Shown here piece after piece: positions 1-7,827 of a stretch of 64,000 nt of DNA. Position numbers and translations under genes: made by a program. The stretch comes from Zoogloea sp. (lineage in GTDB: Bacteria > Pseudomonadota > Gammaproteobacteria > Burkholderiales > Rhodocyclaceae). Where the stretch lies: contig NZ_JAKLLN010000013.1 in assembly GCF_023150065.1 (NCBI RefSeq), positions 1 through 64,000 of the forward strand. The letters are read 5' to 3'. The stretch's first letter is position 1. The number at the start of each line of letters is the position of its first letter. The notes under the pieces are model-generated. The model saw nothing but the letters and a program-made list of their open reading frames with translations, was not told where the DNA came from and ran no database searches.

Positions 1-1323
1 GCGCAGTTGCTGTCGCAGCCCGAGGTGAGGGAAGCGGTGGTGGTGGCCAAGGAAGGTCCGGGCGGAGCGCGGCTGGTGGGTTACGTGTCGGCGCAGGCCG
101 GGAAGGTGATTGAGGTGAGCGAGCTGCGCGAGCGGCTGGGCCGGGCGTTGCCGGACTACATGGTGCCCAGTGTGATCGTGGCGGTGGAGAGCTTGCCGCT
201 CAATGCCAACGGCAAGGTGGACAGGAAGGCGCTGCCGGAGCCGGGGTTCGAGAGCGGGCAGGAGTACGAAGCGCCGCAGGGTGAGGTGGAAGAGGCGCTG
301 GCCAGGATCTGGTCGGAGGTGCTGGGTGTGGAGCGCGTGGGCCGGCACGACAACTTCTTCGAGTTGGGCGGGGACTCTCTTCGCGCGCTCAGACTTGTTG
401 CCGCAGCCAAAGGAGCTAGCCTAACTTTACGAGATGTGATGGCTCGACCTACTCTGGCAGGGATGCTGAAGAATCGAGAGACGGTACGCCACAACGCAGA
501 GCACTTTGCTCGCCTTAATAGCCTGTGTTGGACCAGATCTCCGCTGTTCTGTCTCCATGCGGGAGAAGGTACCTCATTTCCATATTTGCCGCTTGCACGG
601 CATTTGGATCAGGTCCGTACGGTTTTCGGAGTCTCGTGCCGAAGGATTCTAAATCATGATCACCATGACGAATCTCTTGTAACCATGGCCGCAGACTACG
701 CACAGTCCATTCGGCATATCCAGCCCAAAGGCCCTTACTACCTGCTTGGTTGGTCGCTTGGAGGAGCGTTGGCGTCGTTGGTTGCAAACCAATTGGAGAC
801 TCAGTGCGAGCACGTCGCAATGCTGAGTCTTGTTGATCCACTCATTCCAGGAACAGATGAAGCTCAGGAGGAGAACTGGAAGGAGTCGTTACGAGAGTTT
901 GTTGAAACAGTGCTACCGAATTCGTATATGAATCGATTTGATGAGTTAATAATGCGTGCCGAGAACAGCGCTGAGGAGACTGTCGCTGGCATTTTGAGAG
1001 AGTTGGTTGCAGATGAGAAAGCGCCGGACGCGATTGCACTACCTAAGTTGGAGATGGGCATAGCAGGCGTTGGGCCAGACTTGCTGGCGCGAGGTTTTTG
1101 CGTAGCAAGATATCTCCGAGAACTGGCTCGGTCTATTGACGCGCTGCCCCCGACTTTTGTTGCTCCCCATTGTTGGTGGGATTCGAATCGTCCAGAAAGC
1201 CATCGACTGGCGCTGTATGCGCAACTGGGGCAACCCGCAGCATCGACAGAACTGGTGTCCGCACATTCGGAAATGATGAATGATGACGCGCTTTCGATGG
1301 CTCTAGTACAGTTACTGTCTTAA
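1..1323 (+). CDS. Non-ribosomal peptide synthetase, C-terminal end (A-domain tail, carrier domain, thioesterase), partial
   Basis: The reading frame is open at base 1, so only the last part of a larger synthetase is present. The first ~80 residues are the end of an adenylation domain, with the LPDYMVP and NGKVDRKAL (A10 lysine) motifs. Next comes a peptidyl carrier domain with DNFFELGGDSL; the Ser codon at 376-378 would carry phosphopantetheine. From about residue 170 to the end is a type I thioesterase: GWSLGG (nucleophile Ser near residue 250), an Asp in LVDPLIP, and a late His in SAHSEMM. The domain should release, possibly cyclise, the finished peptide. Nearby hydroxylase and formyltransferase genes suggest a hydroxamate peptide siderophore. 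Base composition falls visibly within the carrier domain, starting at the Ser codon. Confidence 0.93.
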   Translation, partial: AQLLSQPEVREAVVVAKEGPGGARLVGYVSAQAGKVIEVSELRERLGRALPDYMVPSVIVAVESLPLNANGKVDRKALPEPGFESGQEYEAPQGEVEEALARIWSEVLGVERVGRHDNFFELGGDSLRALRLVAAAKGASLTLRDVMARPTLAGMLKNRETVRHNAEHFARLNSLCWTRSPLFCLHAGEGTSFPYLPLARHLDQVRTVFGVSCRRILNHDHHDESLVTMAADYAQSIRHIQPKGPYYLLGWSLGGALASLVANQLETQCEHVAMLSLVDPLIPGTDEAQEENWKESLREFVETVLPNSYMNRFDELIMRAENSAEETVAGILRELVADEKAPDAIALPKLEMGIAGVGPDLLARGFCVARYLRELARSIDALPPTFVAPHCWWDSNRPESHRLALYAQLGQPAASTELVSAHSEMMNDDALSMALVQLLS

Positions 1324-1381
1324 AAACCGGGCGGTCTCAAATCTGGAGTGCAACACCTTGCCCCTCTGGTAAGGTGTAACG

Positions 1382-1459
1382 ATGACTAGAAAATTCCAAC
1401 AGATGCAAGCCGAAGAGCGCATGGCGCTGGCGGCGATGAAGCTGCAGGGGATGTCCCTG
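1382..1459 (+). mobile_element. IS30-family transposase N-terminal remnant
   Basis: The reading frame opens with MTRKFQQMQAEERMALAAM and continues to QGMSL, which resembles the first ~26 residues of IS30-family transposases ahead of their helix-turn-helix. It then runs straight into unrelated sequence, so this is a fragment. Identification is from memory of the family and is not a full-length match. Confidence 0.5.
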
Positions 1460-1590
1460 GGGAGCAGGGGCATTGAAGCGCTCAACCGCAAGCCCAACAC
1501 CAGTCGCAAGAAAGCCGGCGAGCAGATCCATTCGTACCTGCTGCGCGAGCTGACGATCGATCGGCCCGACCAAGTCTGGGCAGCCTGCGA
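1460..1590 (+). mobile_element. IS3-family OrfB remnant
   Basis: In the same frame as the IS30-like piece, the sequence reads GIEALNRKPNTSRKKAGEQI followed by YLLRELTIDRPDQVWA. This is the characteristic stretch of IS3-group OrfB just before its DDE catalytic core (usual form: PNTS...YLLR.L.I.RPNQVWA). The core itself is absent. The fusion to an IS30-like start shows deletion or nested insertion. Confidence 0.7.
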
Positions 1591-1722
1591 AGAAGCTGTC
1601 TACATGAGGCTTGCTGTGGGTCAAGCGGTGCTGCCGCTTGGCTTGACCTGTGAGCGCCTTGCTGCGGATCTCTTGCTCGATCTTGTACAGCGCGCCGATG
1701 CGCCGCAGCGCCTCGGCGGCTG
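1591..1722 (-). mobile_element. IS66-family TnpC remnant
   Basis: On the minus strand the sequence reads EALRRIGALYKIEQEIR and then a SKPHVDSFFA-like stretch. This matches the region of IS66 transposases (EALRRI..LY.IE.EIR....R...R...S.P.L..) late in the catalytic domain. Only ~44 codons remain. It abuts the IS3 remnant in opposite orientation. Confidence 0.65.
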
Positions 1723-2066
1723 CCTGCGGTTCAGCACCCCGATGGCCAGTGCAAACTCCCCCGTCTGTGGCCACCCCAAGCTCCCCCAGGCAAGGACGGC
1801 GGATTATGAAGGCTCGGTGCTGAGGGCCAGGCGGCTGGCGGCCTCCTTGAGCCACACAAACCTGGGAGTTCTGACCATCCCCAGTTGCCAGGTTTGATCA
1901 GTGTTCATCGGGGTTGTGGCAGTTTTGCAAGGCCGACTACAGAGCGGGCGGCGGCGCCGTGGATAACGCTACGCCGCAGGGCTCCACTTAACCGAGGGGA
2001 TTTCCAGTCCAAGCAAACGGGGCCACCTCTAAGTTGGAATTGCCGCATGGCGCGCCACGACAAATA
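1723..2066. other. Non-coding remnant stretch between transposase scar and receptor gene
   Basis: No convincing gene is seen on either strand. The stretch near 1750-1800 has a C-rich run that could be the edge of a further insertion element, but no terminal repeat could be confirmed. The 3' end of the receptor gene begins at 2067. Confidence 0.5.
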
Positions 2067-4259
2067 TCAGAAGCGATATGTCGTACTCAGGTTGACCGTT
2101 CGTCTGACCCCCGGATAGTAGCCATAGGCGAAGGATCCAACATAATCTTTATTAAGTGCGTTGTTTATGTTCAACACGGTAGACCATTGCTTCGCATCGT
2201 AGCGGATCGCCACGTCCATCAGCGTATGCGACGGAATGGTCACGAGGTTCTCACTGTCAGCGTAACGCTTGCCGACGTGGCGTACTCCCATACCGAAGCC
2301 GAGCCCGCGTAGATCTCCACCCTGAACACGGTAGTCCAGCCAAGCCGAAGCCATCTGTTGGGGTACATTGACGGGACGTTTCCCAAGATCTATATCGTTG
2401 CTGCGTGTGACCTCAGTTTTGCTCAAGGTATATTGCGCGGAAACGTTTAATCCTCGGGTTATCTCCTGCTTGACTTCCACTTCCAAGCCGCGTGACAGGA
2501 TCTCGCCAGTCTGAACCGCGTAGCCCACATGATCCGGGTCGGTTGTTTGTACGTTCGTTTTACTCAGGTTGAATAGCGAGGCAGAGATCAGACCATTGCC
2601 CTGATTAGGTTGGTATTTCACACCCACTTCATACTGCTTCCCGCGGGAAGGATCGAAGCGTTTGCCCGAAAAATCCGCACCGGTCTGAGGCAGGAACGAT
2701 TCAGTGTAGCTTGCATACGGCGCCCATCCGGAGCTCGTGAGATAGCTTATTCCCAGGCGTCCTGTGACCGCTGAGTCATTAACCGAAGTGCTGGTGCCAG
2801 TTAGGTGGTCACTGCTGCGGGTTTGGACTGAGTCATGACGTAAACCCGCGTTCAGGCGCCAATGCTGTCCCAACTTCATCTGGTCTTGGATATACACGCC
2901 GGTTTGCCGCTGAACGTCTTGTGAGTCGGAATACGCTGTTTGCGGTTCGGATACGGCGAGACCATAGAGTGGGGATAGAACATTCAATCCCGGCGCCGCG
3001 CCAATTGTGGCCTTGGCTTTGTAATTGATTCGAATCCAGTCTAGGCCCAATAGCGTTGTATGCTCAATACCGCCAAGCTGGAACCGTCCCATCAGCTGAT
3101 TGTCAATGGCCGTGTGACGCATCGACTCATAGTGGCCGTAGGCATCGCGCGTCATGTTTCCCAGGGTGTCTGCGCTTTCGACGCCCCAGCCCCATACGAA
3201 CCGGGTGTCGACATTGTTCGACGCCGTGCGCATGTTTTGACGGAACGTCCATGTGGCGTTGAGTCGATGCTCAAACTGATACCCAAGACTCCATTGCCGT
3301 TGGTTGTGTCGATCAAAAGCCGGCTCACCGGTTAGCACTCCGGAGCGCTGTTGGCCCGGTCCTAGATACTCGGTCGCATTTGTCCCCGCGCGGATATCCA
3401 GAAAATCAGAAAGCAGAGTCAATGAAGTGTCATCAGACTGACGCCAGGTAATTGACGGAGCCAAGTAGACGCGCTTCGTACGTTTATCGTCATAGTTTGG
3501 ATAGTCGTTTTGTGGTTGATTGTCACGGCCGAGTGCAATCAGTCTATACATCAAACTTCCGTCCTCTGAGAGGAGGCCCCCTACGTCAGTTGCCAACTCT
3601 CGTCGGCCGAAGTTGCCGATTTGAACCCGTACTTCATTGTTGGGGGCTGCATCGGGGCGCTTACTTACGCGCGCCACTACGCCACCAGCATCGCCCTGGC
3701 CGTACATAACCGATGACGGACCGCGAAGAACTTCAATCCGCTCCAACCCATAGGGTTCGTTCTGCTGGCTTGTGTAACCACTTCCCGGCTGGCGCAAGCC
3801 ATCTAGATAGCTGGCAGAGTAGATGTTCTCAAAGCCACGGATGGTGAACCACTCAAAGCCTCGATCATCGCGACCGTAGGTTTCCGCAAGAACACCAGGC
3901 ACATAGCGGATGGCTTCGATGACCGATGTTGCTCCGCGCGCGTCAAGCTCCTCCCTAGTGATCACCGAAACTGACTGCGGCGTTTCAAGGATCGAAGTGT
4001 CGGTTTTTGTTGCGGTGGAACTACGCTTCGCTACATAGCCTTGCACCGGTCCTGTCGCCGTTTCCTGATCAGCTCTTGCCTTAACAGACACTACCGGTAA
4101 TGTGGCTTCCAGAGGTTCATTTTGAGTATCCGCGGACTCGGCAGCGCAGGCAATGCTGGTGACAAATAACCCGAGAAGGCCCGCTTGGAGCGCGCGCGCG
4201 ATTGGGGTGAGTTGTGCGACAGGCACCTCTCTTTCATACAGATTGCTGAGATTGAGCAT
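2067..4259 (-). CDS. TonB-dependent ferric-siderophore outer-membrane receptor
   Basis: A 730-residue FhuA/FpvA-class receptor that should bind the ferric siderophore at the cell surface and pass it to the periplasm using TonB energy. The N-terminus has a hydrophobic leader (residues ~24-40, ending near ACAAES). A plug domain follows, with TPQSVSVITREELDARGATS, IRGFEN and the conserved ERIEVLRGPSSVMYGQG segment. The rest is a 22-strand-type barrel ending in the outer-membrane signature YRF. No N-terminal signalling domain is present. It lies 57 bases downstream of the N-hydroxylase gene on the same strand, with no promoter visible between, so co-transcription is likely. Base composition looks lower in GC than the hydroxylase upstream, like the thioesterase part of the NRPS. 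Confidence 0.93.
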   Translation of the reverse strand: MLNLSNLYEREVPVAQLTPIARALQAGLLGLFVTSIACAAESADTQNEPLEATLPVVSVKARADQETATGPVQGYVAKRSSTATKTDTSILETPQSVSVITREELDARGATSVIEAIRYVPGVLAETYGRDDRGFEWFTIRGFENIYSASYLDGLRQPGSGYTSQQNEPYGLERIEVLRGPSSVMYGQGDAGGVVARVSKRPDAAPNNEVRVQIGNFGRRELATDVGGLLSEDGSLMYRLIALGRDNQPQNDYPNYDDKRTKRVYLAPSITWRQSDDTSLTLLSDFLDIRAGTNATEYLGPGQQRSGVLTGEPAFDRHNQRQWSLGYQFEHRLNATWTFRQNMRTASNNVDTRFVWGWGVESADTLGNMTRDAYGHYESMRHTAIDNQLMGRFQLGGIEHTTLLGLDWIRINYKAKATIGAAPGLNVLSPLYGLAVSEPQTAYSDSQDVQRQTGVYIQDQMKLGQHWRLNAGLRHDSVQTRSSDHLTGTSTSVNDSAVTGRLGISYLTSSGWAPYASYTESFLPQTGADFSGKRFDPSRGKQYEVGVKYQPNQGNGLISASLFNLSKTNVQTTDPDHVGYAVQTGEILSRGLEVEVKQEITRGLNVSAQYTLSKTEVTRSNDIDLGKRPVNVPQQMASAWLDYRVQGGDLRGLGFGMGVRHVGKRYADSENLVTIPSHTLMDVAIRYDAKQWSTVLNINNALNKDYVGSFAYGYYPGVRRTVNLSTTYRF

Positions 4260-4316
4260 GGCTAGTTAGCTTGGTTGGAGGATAAAGTGCTGGGGAGGAG
4301 GCAAGAGCAGGCCCAA

Positions 4317-5606
4317 TCAGAGGGCGCTAACTGCCATTCGTTGCTTGGGAGACTGTGTCGTTGAAAACAAGGCTTCACCGATCTCGCCCGTACGCACCGC
4401 AGTCACTGACAGCAGCGTGTCACTCAGGCCGTGTGTTGGTTCGCTGGCGCCCTGCACGAAGATCGCCGGGTGGAAATCGGGAGCGGTCTGGAGACGATAG
4501 TGACGGTCGATTTCGAAGCTGCCGAGATGCGGAGCCAGGGAGGTGAGCACGGTCTTGTGGTACTCGCGCTCGTAGCCTGTCGCCAGTACTACTGCGTCAT
4601 AGCGGGTGGTGCTGGTTCGTTCGCTGTTCAGGTCATGCAGCGTCAGGTGCACGCCGTCGTTGGTGGCACGGACATCCCTAACCTCATGTCGGCGCAGGAA
4701 TTGGTGGCGTGTCTCTGCCTTGACCTTCTGTTCGTAGAACACCTTGAAGATCTGCTGGATCAATTCCAGATCCGGGCAGGCGTAGTTCGTATGGCGAAAC
4801 TCGCGCAGCAGTTCAACGCGCTCGGCCGGGGTGCGGCTGAACATGTGGTCGACGAAATCGACGTTGAAGATCTCGTTGACGAAGGGACTGTCGTCGGACG
4901 GCTTGATCGCCCGGGCGCGCATGACGAGGTCGACCTGGGGAGTGTTGGGCCGGCCGTGGAGATCCATGAAAATCTCGGCAGCGCTCTGGCCGGCGCCGAT
5001 GATGGCGATCTTCTGGGCATCGGGATTGGCTGCGATGCTGCGCAGGTAGTTGTGGGAATGAAAGACTCGCGGATCGTCCTTGAAGGGACGGAAGCACTCG
5101 GGCACATGAACGGTGCCGCCAACGCTCACGACGAGGTTGCGGGCCAGGCGCTCATGCACTTCGCCGGCCTGGTCGCGTGAGCGCACGCGCAGCAGGGCGA
5201 CTTCGCCGCCGCGCTTCTCCGGCAACACCTCCACTACGTCCTCGCCATAGACGCAACGATCCTCGAACTGGGCCGCAGCCCAAGCGAAGTAGTCACTGAA
5301 CTCGTGGCGGCTGGGGAAGAAGGTTTTCAGGTTGATGAAGTCCTGCAGACGCTGCTTTTCGTGCAGGTAGTTGACGAAGGTGAAGCGGCTGGTCGGGTTG
5401 CGCAGCGTGGCGAGATCCTTGAGGAAGGAGATCTGCATGTGTGCGTGATCAAGCACCATGTTCGGGTGCCAGGTGAAGGCGGCTTGCCGTTCGATGAACA
5501 GTGAGCTGATGTTGTGGGCGCCGGTCTGCCGCTTCTCGTCCAGGGCGATGGCAAGCGCGATGTTGGATGGACCGAAGCCGATGCCGATGAAGTCATGAAT
5601 GAGCAT
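4317..5606 (-). CDS. pvdA: L-ornithine/L-lysine N-hydroxylase (flavin monooxygenase)
   Basis: Should hydroxylate the side-chain amine of ornithine (N5) or lysine (N6), the first step to a hydroxamate iron ligand, using FAD, NADPH and O2. The FAD motif GIGFGPSN lies at residues 8-15, the NADPH motif IGAGQSAAE near 200, and the ATGYE motif near 342. The 429-residue length fits PvdA/IucD/SidA enzymes. I chose the ATG at 5606 because AAAGGAG sits 6 bases upstream and the protein then begins right before the FAD fold; an upstream in-frame start would add 12 unconserved residues. Ornithine is the likelier substrate because a hydroxyornithine formyltransferase gene lies divergently next to it. A candidate ECF promoter lies about 90 bases upstream. 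Confidence 0.94.
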   Translation of the reverse strand: MLIHDFIGIGFGPSNIALAIALDEKRQTGAHNISSLFIERQAAFTWHPNMVLDHAHMQISFLKDLATLRNPTSRFTFVNYLHEKQRLQDFINLKTFFPSRHEFSDYFAWAAAQFEDRCVYGEDVVEVLPEKRGGEVALLRVRSRDQAGEVHERLARNLVVSVGGTVHVPECFRPFKDDPRVFHSHNYLRSIAANPDAQKIAIIGAGQSAAEIFMDLHGRPNTPQVDLVMRARAIKPSDDSPFVNEIFNVDFVDHMFSRTPAERVELLREFRHTNYACPDLELIQQIFKVFYEQKVKAETRHQFLRRHEVRDVRATNDGVHLTLHDLNSERTSTTRYDAVVLATGYEREYHKTVLTSLAPHLGSFEIDRHYRLQTAPDFHPAIFVQGASEPTHGLSDTLLSVTAVRTGEIGEALFSTTQSPKQRMAVSAL

Positions 5607-5691
5607 GCCGCACTCCTTTGTCAGGTTGGGTTGGCACCACATGGGTGCGCCAAGTTGCCGACCACATGTCCGGCCGGATTACAGATACCTA

Positions 5692-5716
5692 GACGGGGTG
5701 CCCCGGCGTTTGTTTA
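5692..5716 (-). promoter_or_regulatory. Iron-starvation ECF sigma (PvdS/OrbS-type) promoter for the hydroxylase-receptor operon
   Basis: On the minus strand TAAACAA (TAAA at 5716-5713) is followed after exactly 17 bases by CGTC (5695-5692), with a C-rich run just before CGTC. This fits the -35 TAAA / -10 CGT(C) pattern known for PvdS- and OrbS-type sigma factors. A start near 5685 would give a leader of roughly 80 bases to the hydroxylase gene. Confidence 0.75.
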
Positions 5717-5754
5717 GTCGACCAGCCTGAGTGCTTTCTTCGGGGGGTGGTTCT

Positions 5755-5779
5755 TAAACAATCGAGCTGGTTGTTCGTC
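5755..5779 (+). promoter_or_regulatory. Iron-starvation ECF sigma promoter for the formyltransferase-deacetylase-acylase operon
   Basis: TAAACAA starts at 5755 and CGTC lies at 5776-5779, with 17 bases between TAAA and CGTC. It is the mirror partner of the minus-strand promoter at 5692-5716; the two -35 elements are 38 bases apart and point away from each other. Confidence 0.75.
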
Positions 5780-5932
5780 TTGCATGCGTGATGTGTCGAT
5801 CTGTCTGGAGGGTTGAGCGCCCTCCTTCGTGATCGGGCACGGAAGTGCTGCTGCGTTGCCGTCGCGTCGGGGCGCTCGGGTGCGGGCATGCGGGTCATTT
5901 CTTCCTTCAACTTTTTTGGCGATTGGGCGCAG

Positions 5933-6784
5933 ATGGCAAAGACGAAGCTTGTTTACATTTGGTCGTTGAGGAATGCGGCGGCCGACAAGGCTGGGCAGTA
6001 CATCGAGTACAAGGGGGAGCGGCGTTACATGAAGTCGCCGCTCGAGGACCTGGTCGAAGCCTTGAATGGGACGGGGCTGGGGGATGCCTACTCCCTGGAG
6101 GCGGTCGTGTTTGACGACGACGAGGAGTCGGCTCGGGACGGGGTGGCAGTCAAGGACTACGGCTTTTCGTATCAACCTGGCAGGCAGTGGTTCTATCCGC
6201 CGGCGCTCGAGGTGGGTGGGCGGCGGGTGAACGATCTGCTGTGTGCCATCCCTTCGACATACCGCCGGCTGCCCCTGGACGCGGCTGAGCGTGTTGCGGG
6301 CAAGAGCGCTTTCGAGGCTCGCCTACTGGACAAGTTGCTGACGCTGGGCGCGGAACTCGTGGTGCTGGACGGATTGCTGGTGATCCTCGATGAACTGGTG
6401 CGTCCGGGCGCGCCGTTCGACCGCAAGATCGTCAACATCCACCCCGGCATCACCCGGATCGAGTCGCCTTACGAGCGCCGGGGTGCCTATGCAACCCTCG
6501 ATGCGCTGCATGGGGCAAAGGGGAAAAAGGTGGTGAACTGGCAGACGATGGAGGTGAAGCCAGTGCCGGTGGTGGACATGACCGGGGCATCGTTTCACTA
6601 CGTCGATAACGGTATCGATTCCGGCGAGGTGATCGTCGACGTGCTCAATACCCGGATCGATCCGCGGGACACCATCCTGGAATTGCGCTGGAACAATTTC
6701 AACAACAGCCTGTTCCCGGCGCTGCGGCAGGGGCTGGCGCACATGGCCGGGCTGTCTGACGTGGTTGGGAACGAGCCGGCATGA
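5933..6784 (+). CDS. pvdF: N5-hydroxyornithine formyltransferase
   Basis: Should transfer a formyl group from N10-formyltetrahydrofolate to N5-hydroxyornithine, giving the formyl-hydroxyornithine hydroxamate used by the NRPS. The start at 5933 gives MAKTKLVYIWSLRNAAADKA, which closely follows the PvdF N-terminus; this is why I prefer it to in-frame starts at 5888 (ATG) or 5813 (TTG). The formyltransferase catalytic triad is visible: Asn and His in NIHPG (near residue 167) and Asp in DSGEV (near 229). The product is 283 residues, close to PvdF. The stop overlaps the next gene's start as ATGA (6781-6784), so translation is coupled. The ribosome binding site is weak. Confidence 0.9.
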   Translation: MAKTKLVYIWSLRNAAADKAGQYIEYKGERRYMKSPLEDLVEALNGTGLGDAYSLEAVVFDDDEESARDGVAVKDYGFSYQPGRQWFYPPALEVGGRRVNDLLCAIPSTYRRLPLDAAERVAGKSAFEARLLDKLLTLGAELVVLDGLLVILDELVRPGAPFDRKIVNIHPGITRIESPYERRGAYATLDALHGAKGKKVVNWQTMEVKPVPVVDMTGASFHYVDNGIDSGEVIVDVLNTRIDPRDTILELRWNNFNNSLFPALRQGLAHMAGLSDVVGNEPA

Positions 6785-7827
6785 TCACGTTCTTCAATGC
6801 CGATCACGTTCATCACCAAGGCAAGCTGGAGATGTTCCGTGGCGAGCTGGTGCCGTGCTTCGAGGTCTTGGCGCGAGCCGAGCGCGTTCTAGACGAACTG
6901 CAGCGGCGTCGACTGGGTGCCATCGAGGCGCCGTTGCCTTGCGGCGATTCTGCGTTGTACCGGGTTCATGCGCCGCGCTACGTCGATTTCCTTCGCGGCG
7001 CCTGGGACGAGTGGGTTGCCCTGGATCCGGCGCACGGGAATCGTGATGCGCTGCCTTCGGTTTGGCCGGTGCGGCAACATCGCAGCGACGTCCTGCCCGA
7101 GAACTTTGCGGCACGCATGGGTCTGTTCTCATTCGATGTGGGTACGCCGCTCACCAGCGGTACTTGGTGTGCTGCGCGTGGTGGTGCGGCGTGTGCGCTG
7201 TCTGCCGTCGAATGCATCCGCTCAGGCGCAAAGTCGGCCTTCGCGCTGACGCGTCCGCCAGGCCATCATGCCGGCCATGACTTCTTCGGGGGCTACTGCT
7301 TCTTGAACAACGCCGCCATCGCGGCGCAGGCGCTGCGCGACGGCGGTGCGGAGCGGGTGGCGGTGCTGGACGTCGACTACCACCACGGCAACGGCACGCA
7401 GAGCCTCTTCTACGAGCGTGCCGATGTCTTTTTCGCGAGCATTCACGGCGATCCGCGAACCGAGTACCCGTTTTATCTCGGCTATGCCGACGAGGCGGGG
7501 GTGGGGGCCGGATGTGGCTTCAATTTGAATATTCCGTTGCCGCGAGGAACCGAGCTCCCAGTCTGGCGTGCGGCGCTGGCGGATGCGCTGCGCGCCATCG
7601 GCGACTTCCGCGCCGATGCCCTGGTGGTGTCGCTGGGGGTCGATACCTTCGAGGCCGACCCGATCTCCGGGTTCCGATTGCGCAGTGACGACTACCTCCG
7701 GGTCGGCGAGGACATCGCCCGCGCCGGGCTGCCCACGGTGTTTGTGCTGGAAGGCGGCTACGCGGTAGAGGAGATCGGAGTCAATGTGGTGAACGTACTG
7801 GAAGGGTTTGAAGCGTGTTCTTCTTGA
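6781..7827 (+). CDS. Histone-deacetylase-family zinc amidohydrolase
   Basis: A 348-residue member of the HDAC/acetylpolyamine amidohydrolase superfamily, cytoplasmic (no signal peptide). The full catalytic set is present: the His pair in RPPGHHAGHD (near residue 158), zinc ligands Asp and His in DVDYHHGNGT (near 197), the second Asp in LGVDTFEADP (near 286), and the transition-state Tyr in EGGY (near 325). It sits between the formyltransferase (ATGA overlap) and a PvdQ-like acylase (13-base overlap), so it very likely acts in siderophore assembly or recycling. A role in removing an acetyl or other acyl group from a siderophore amine is inference. Pyoverdine loci I know do not carry such a gene. 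Confidence 0.88.
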   Translation: MITFFNADHVHHQGKLEMFRGELVPCFEVLARAERVLDELQRRRLGAIEAPLPCGDSALYRVHAPRYVDFLRGAWDEWVALDPAHGNRDALPSVWPVRQHRSDVLPENFAARMGLFSFDVGTPLTSGTWCAARGGAACALSAVECIRSGAKSAFALTRPPGHHAGHDFFGGYCFLNNAAIAAQALRDGGAERVAVLDVDYHHGNGTQSLFYERADVFFASIHGDPRTEYPFYLGYADEAGVGAGCGFNLNIPLPRGTELPVWRAALADALRAIGDFRADALVVSLGVDTFEADPISGFRLRSDDYLRVGEDIARAGLPTVFVLEGGYAVEEIGVNVVNVLEGFEACSS

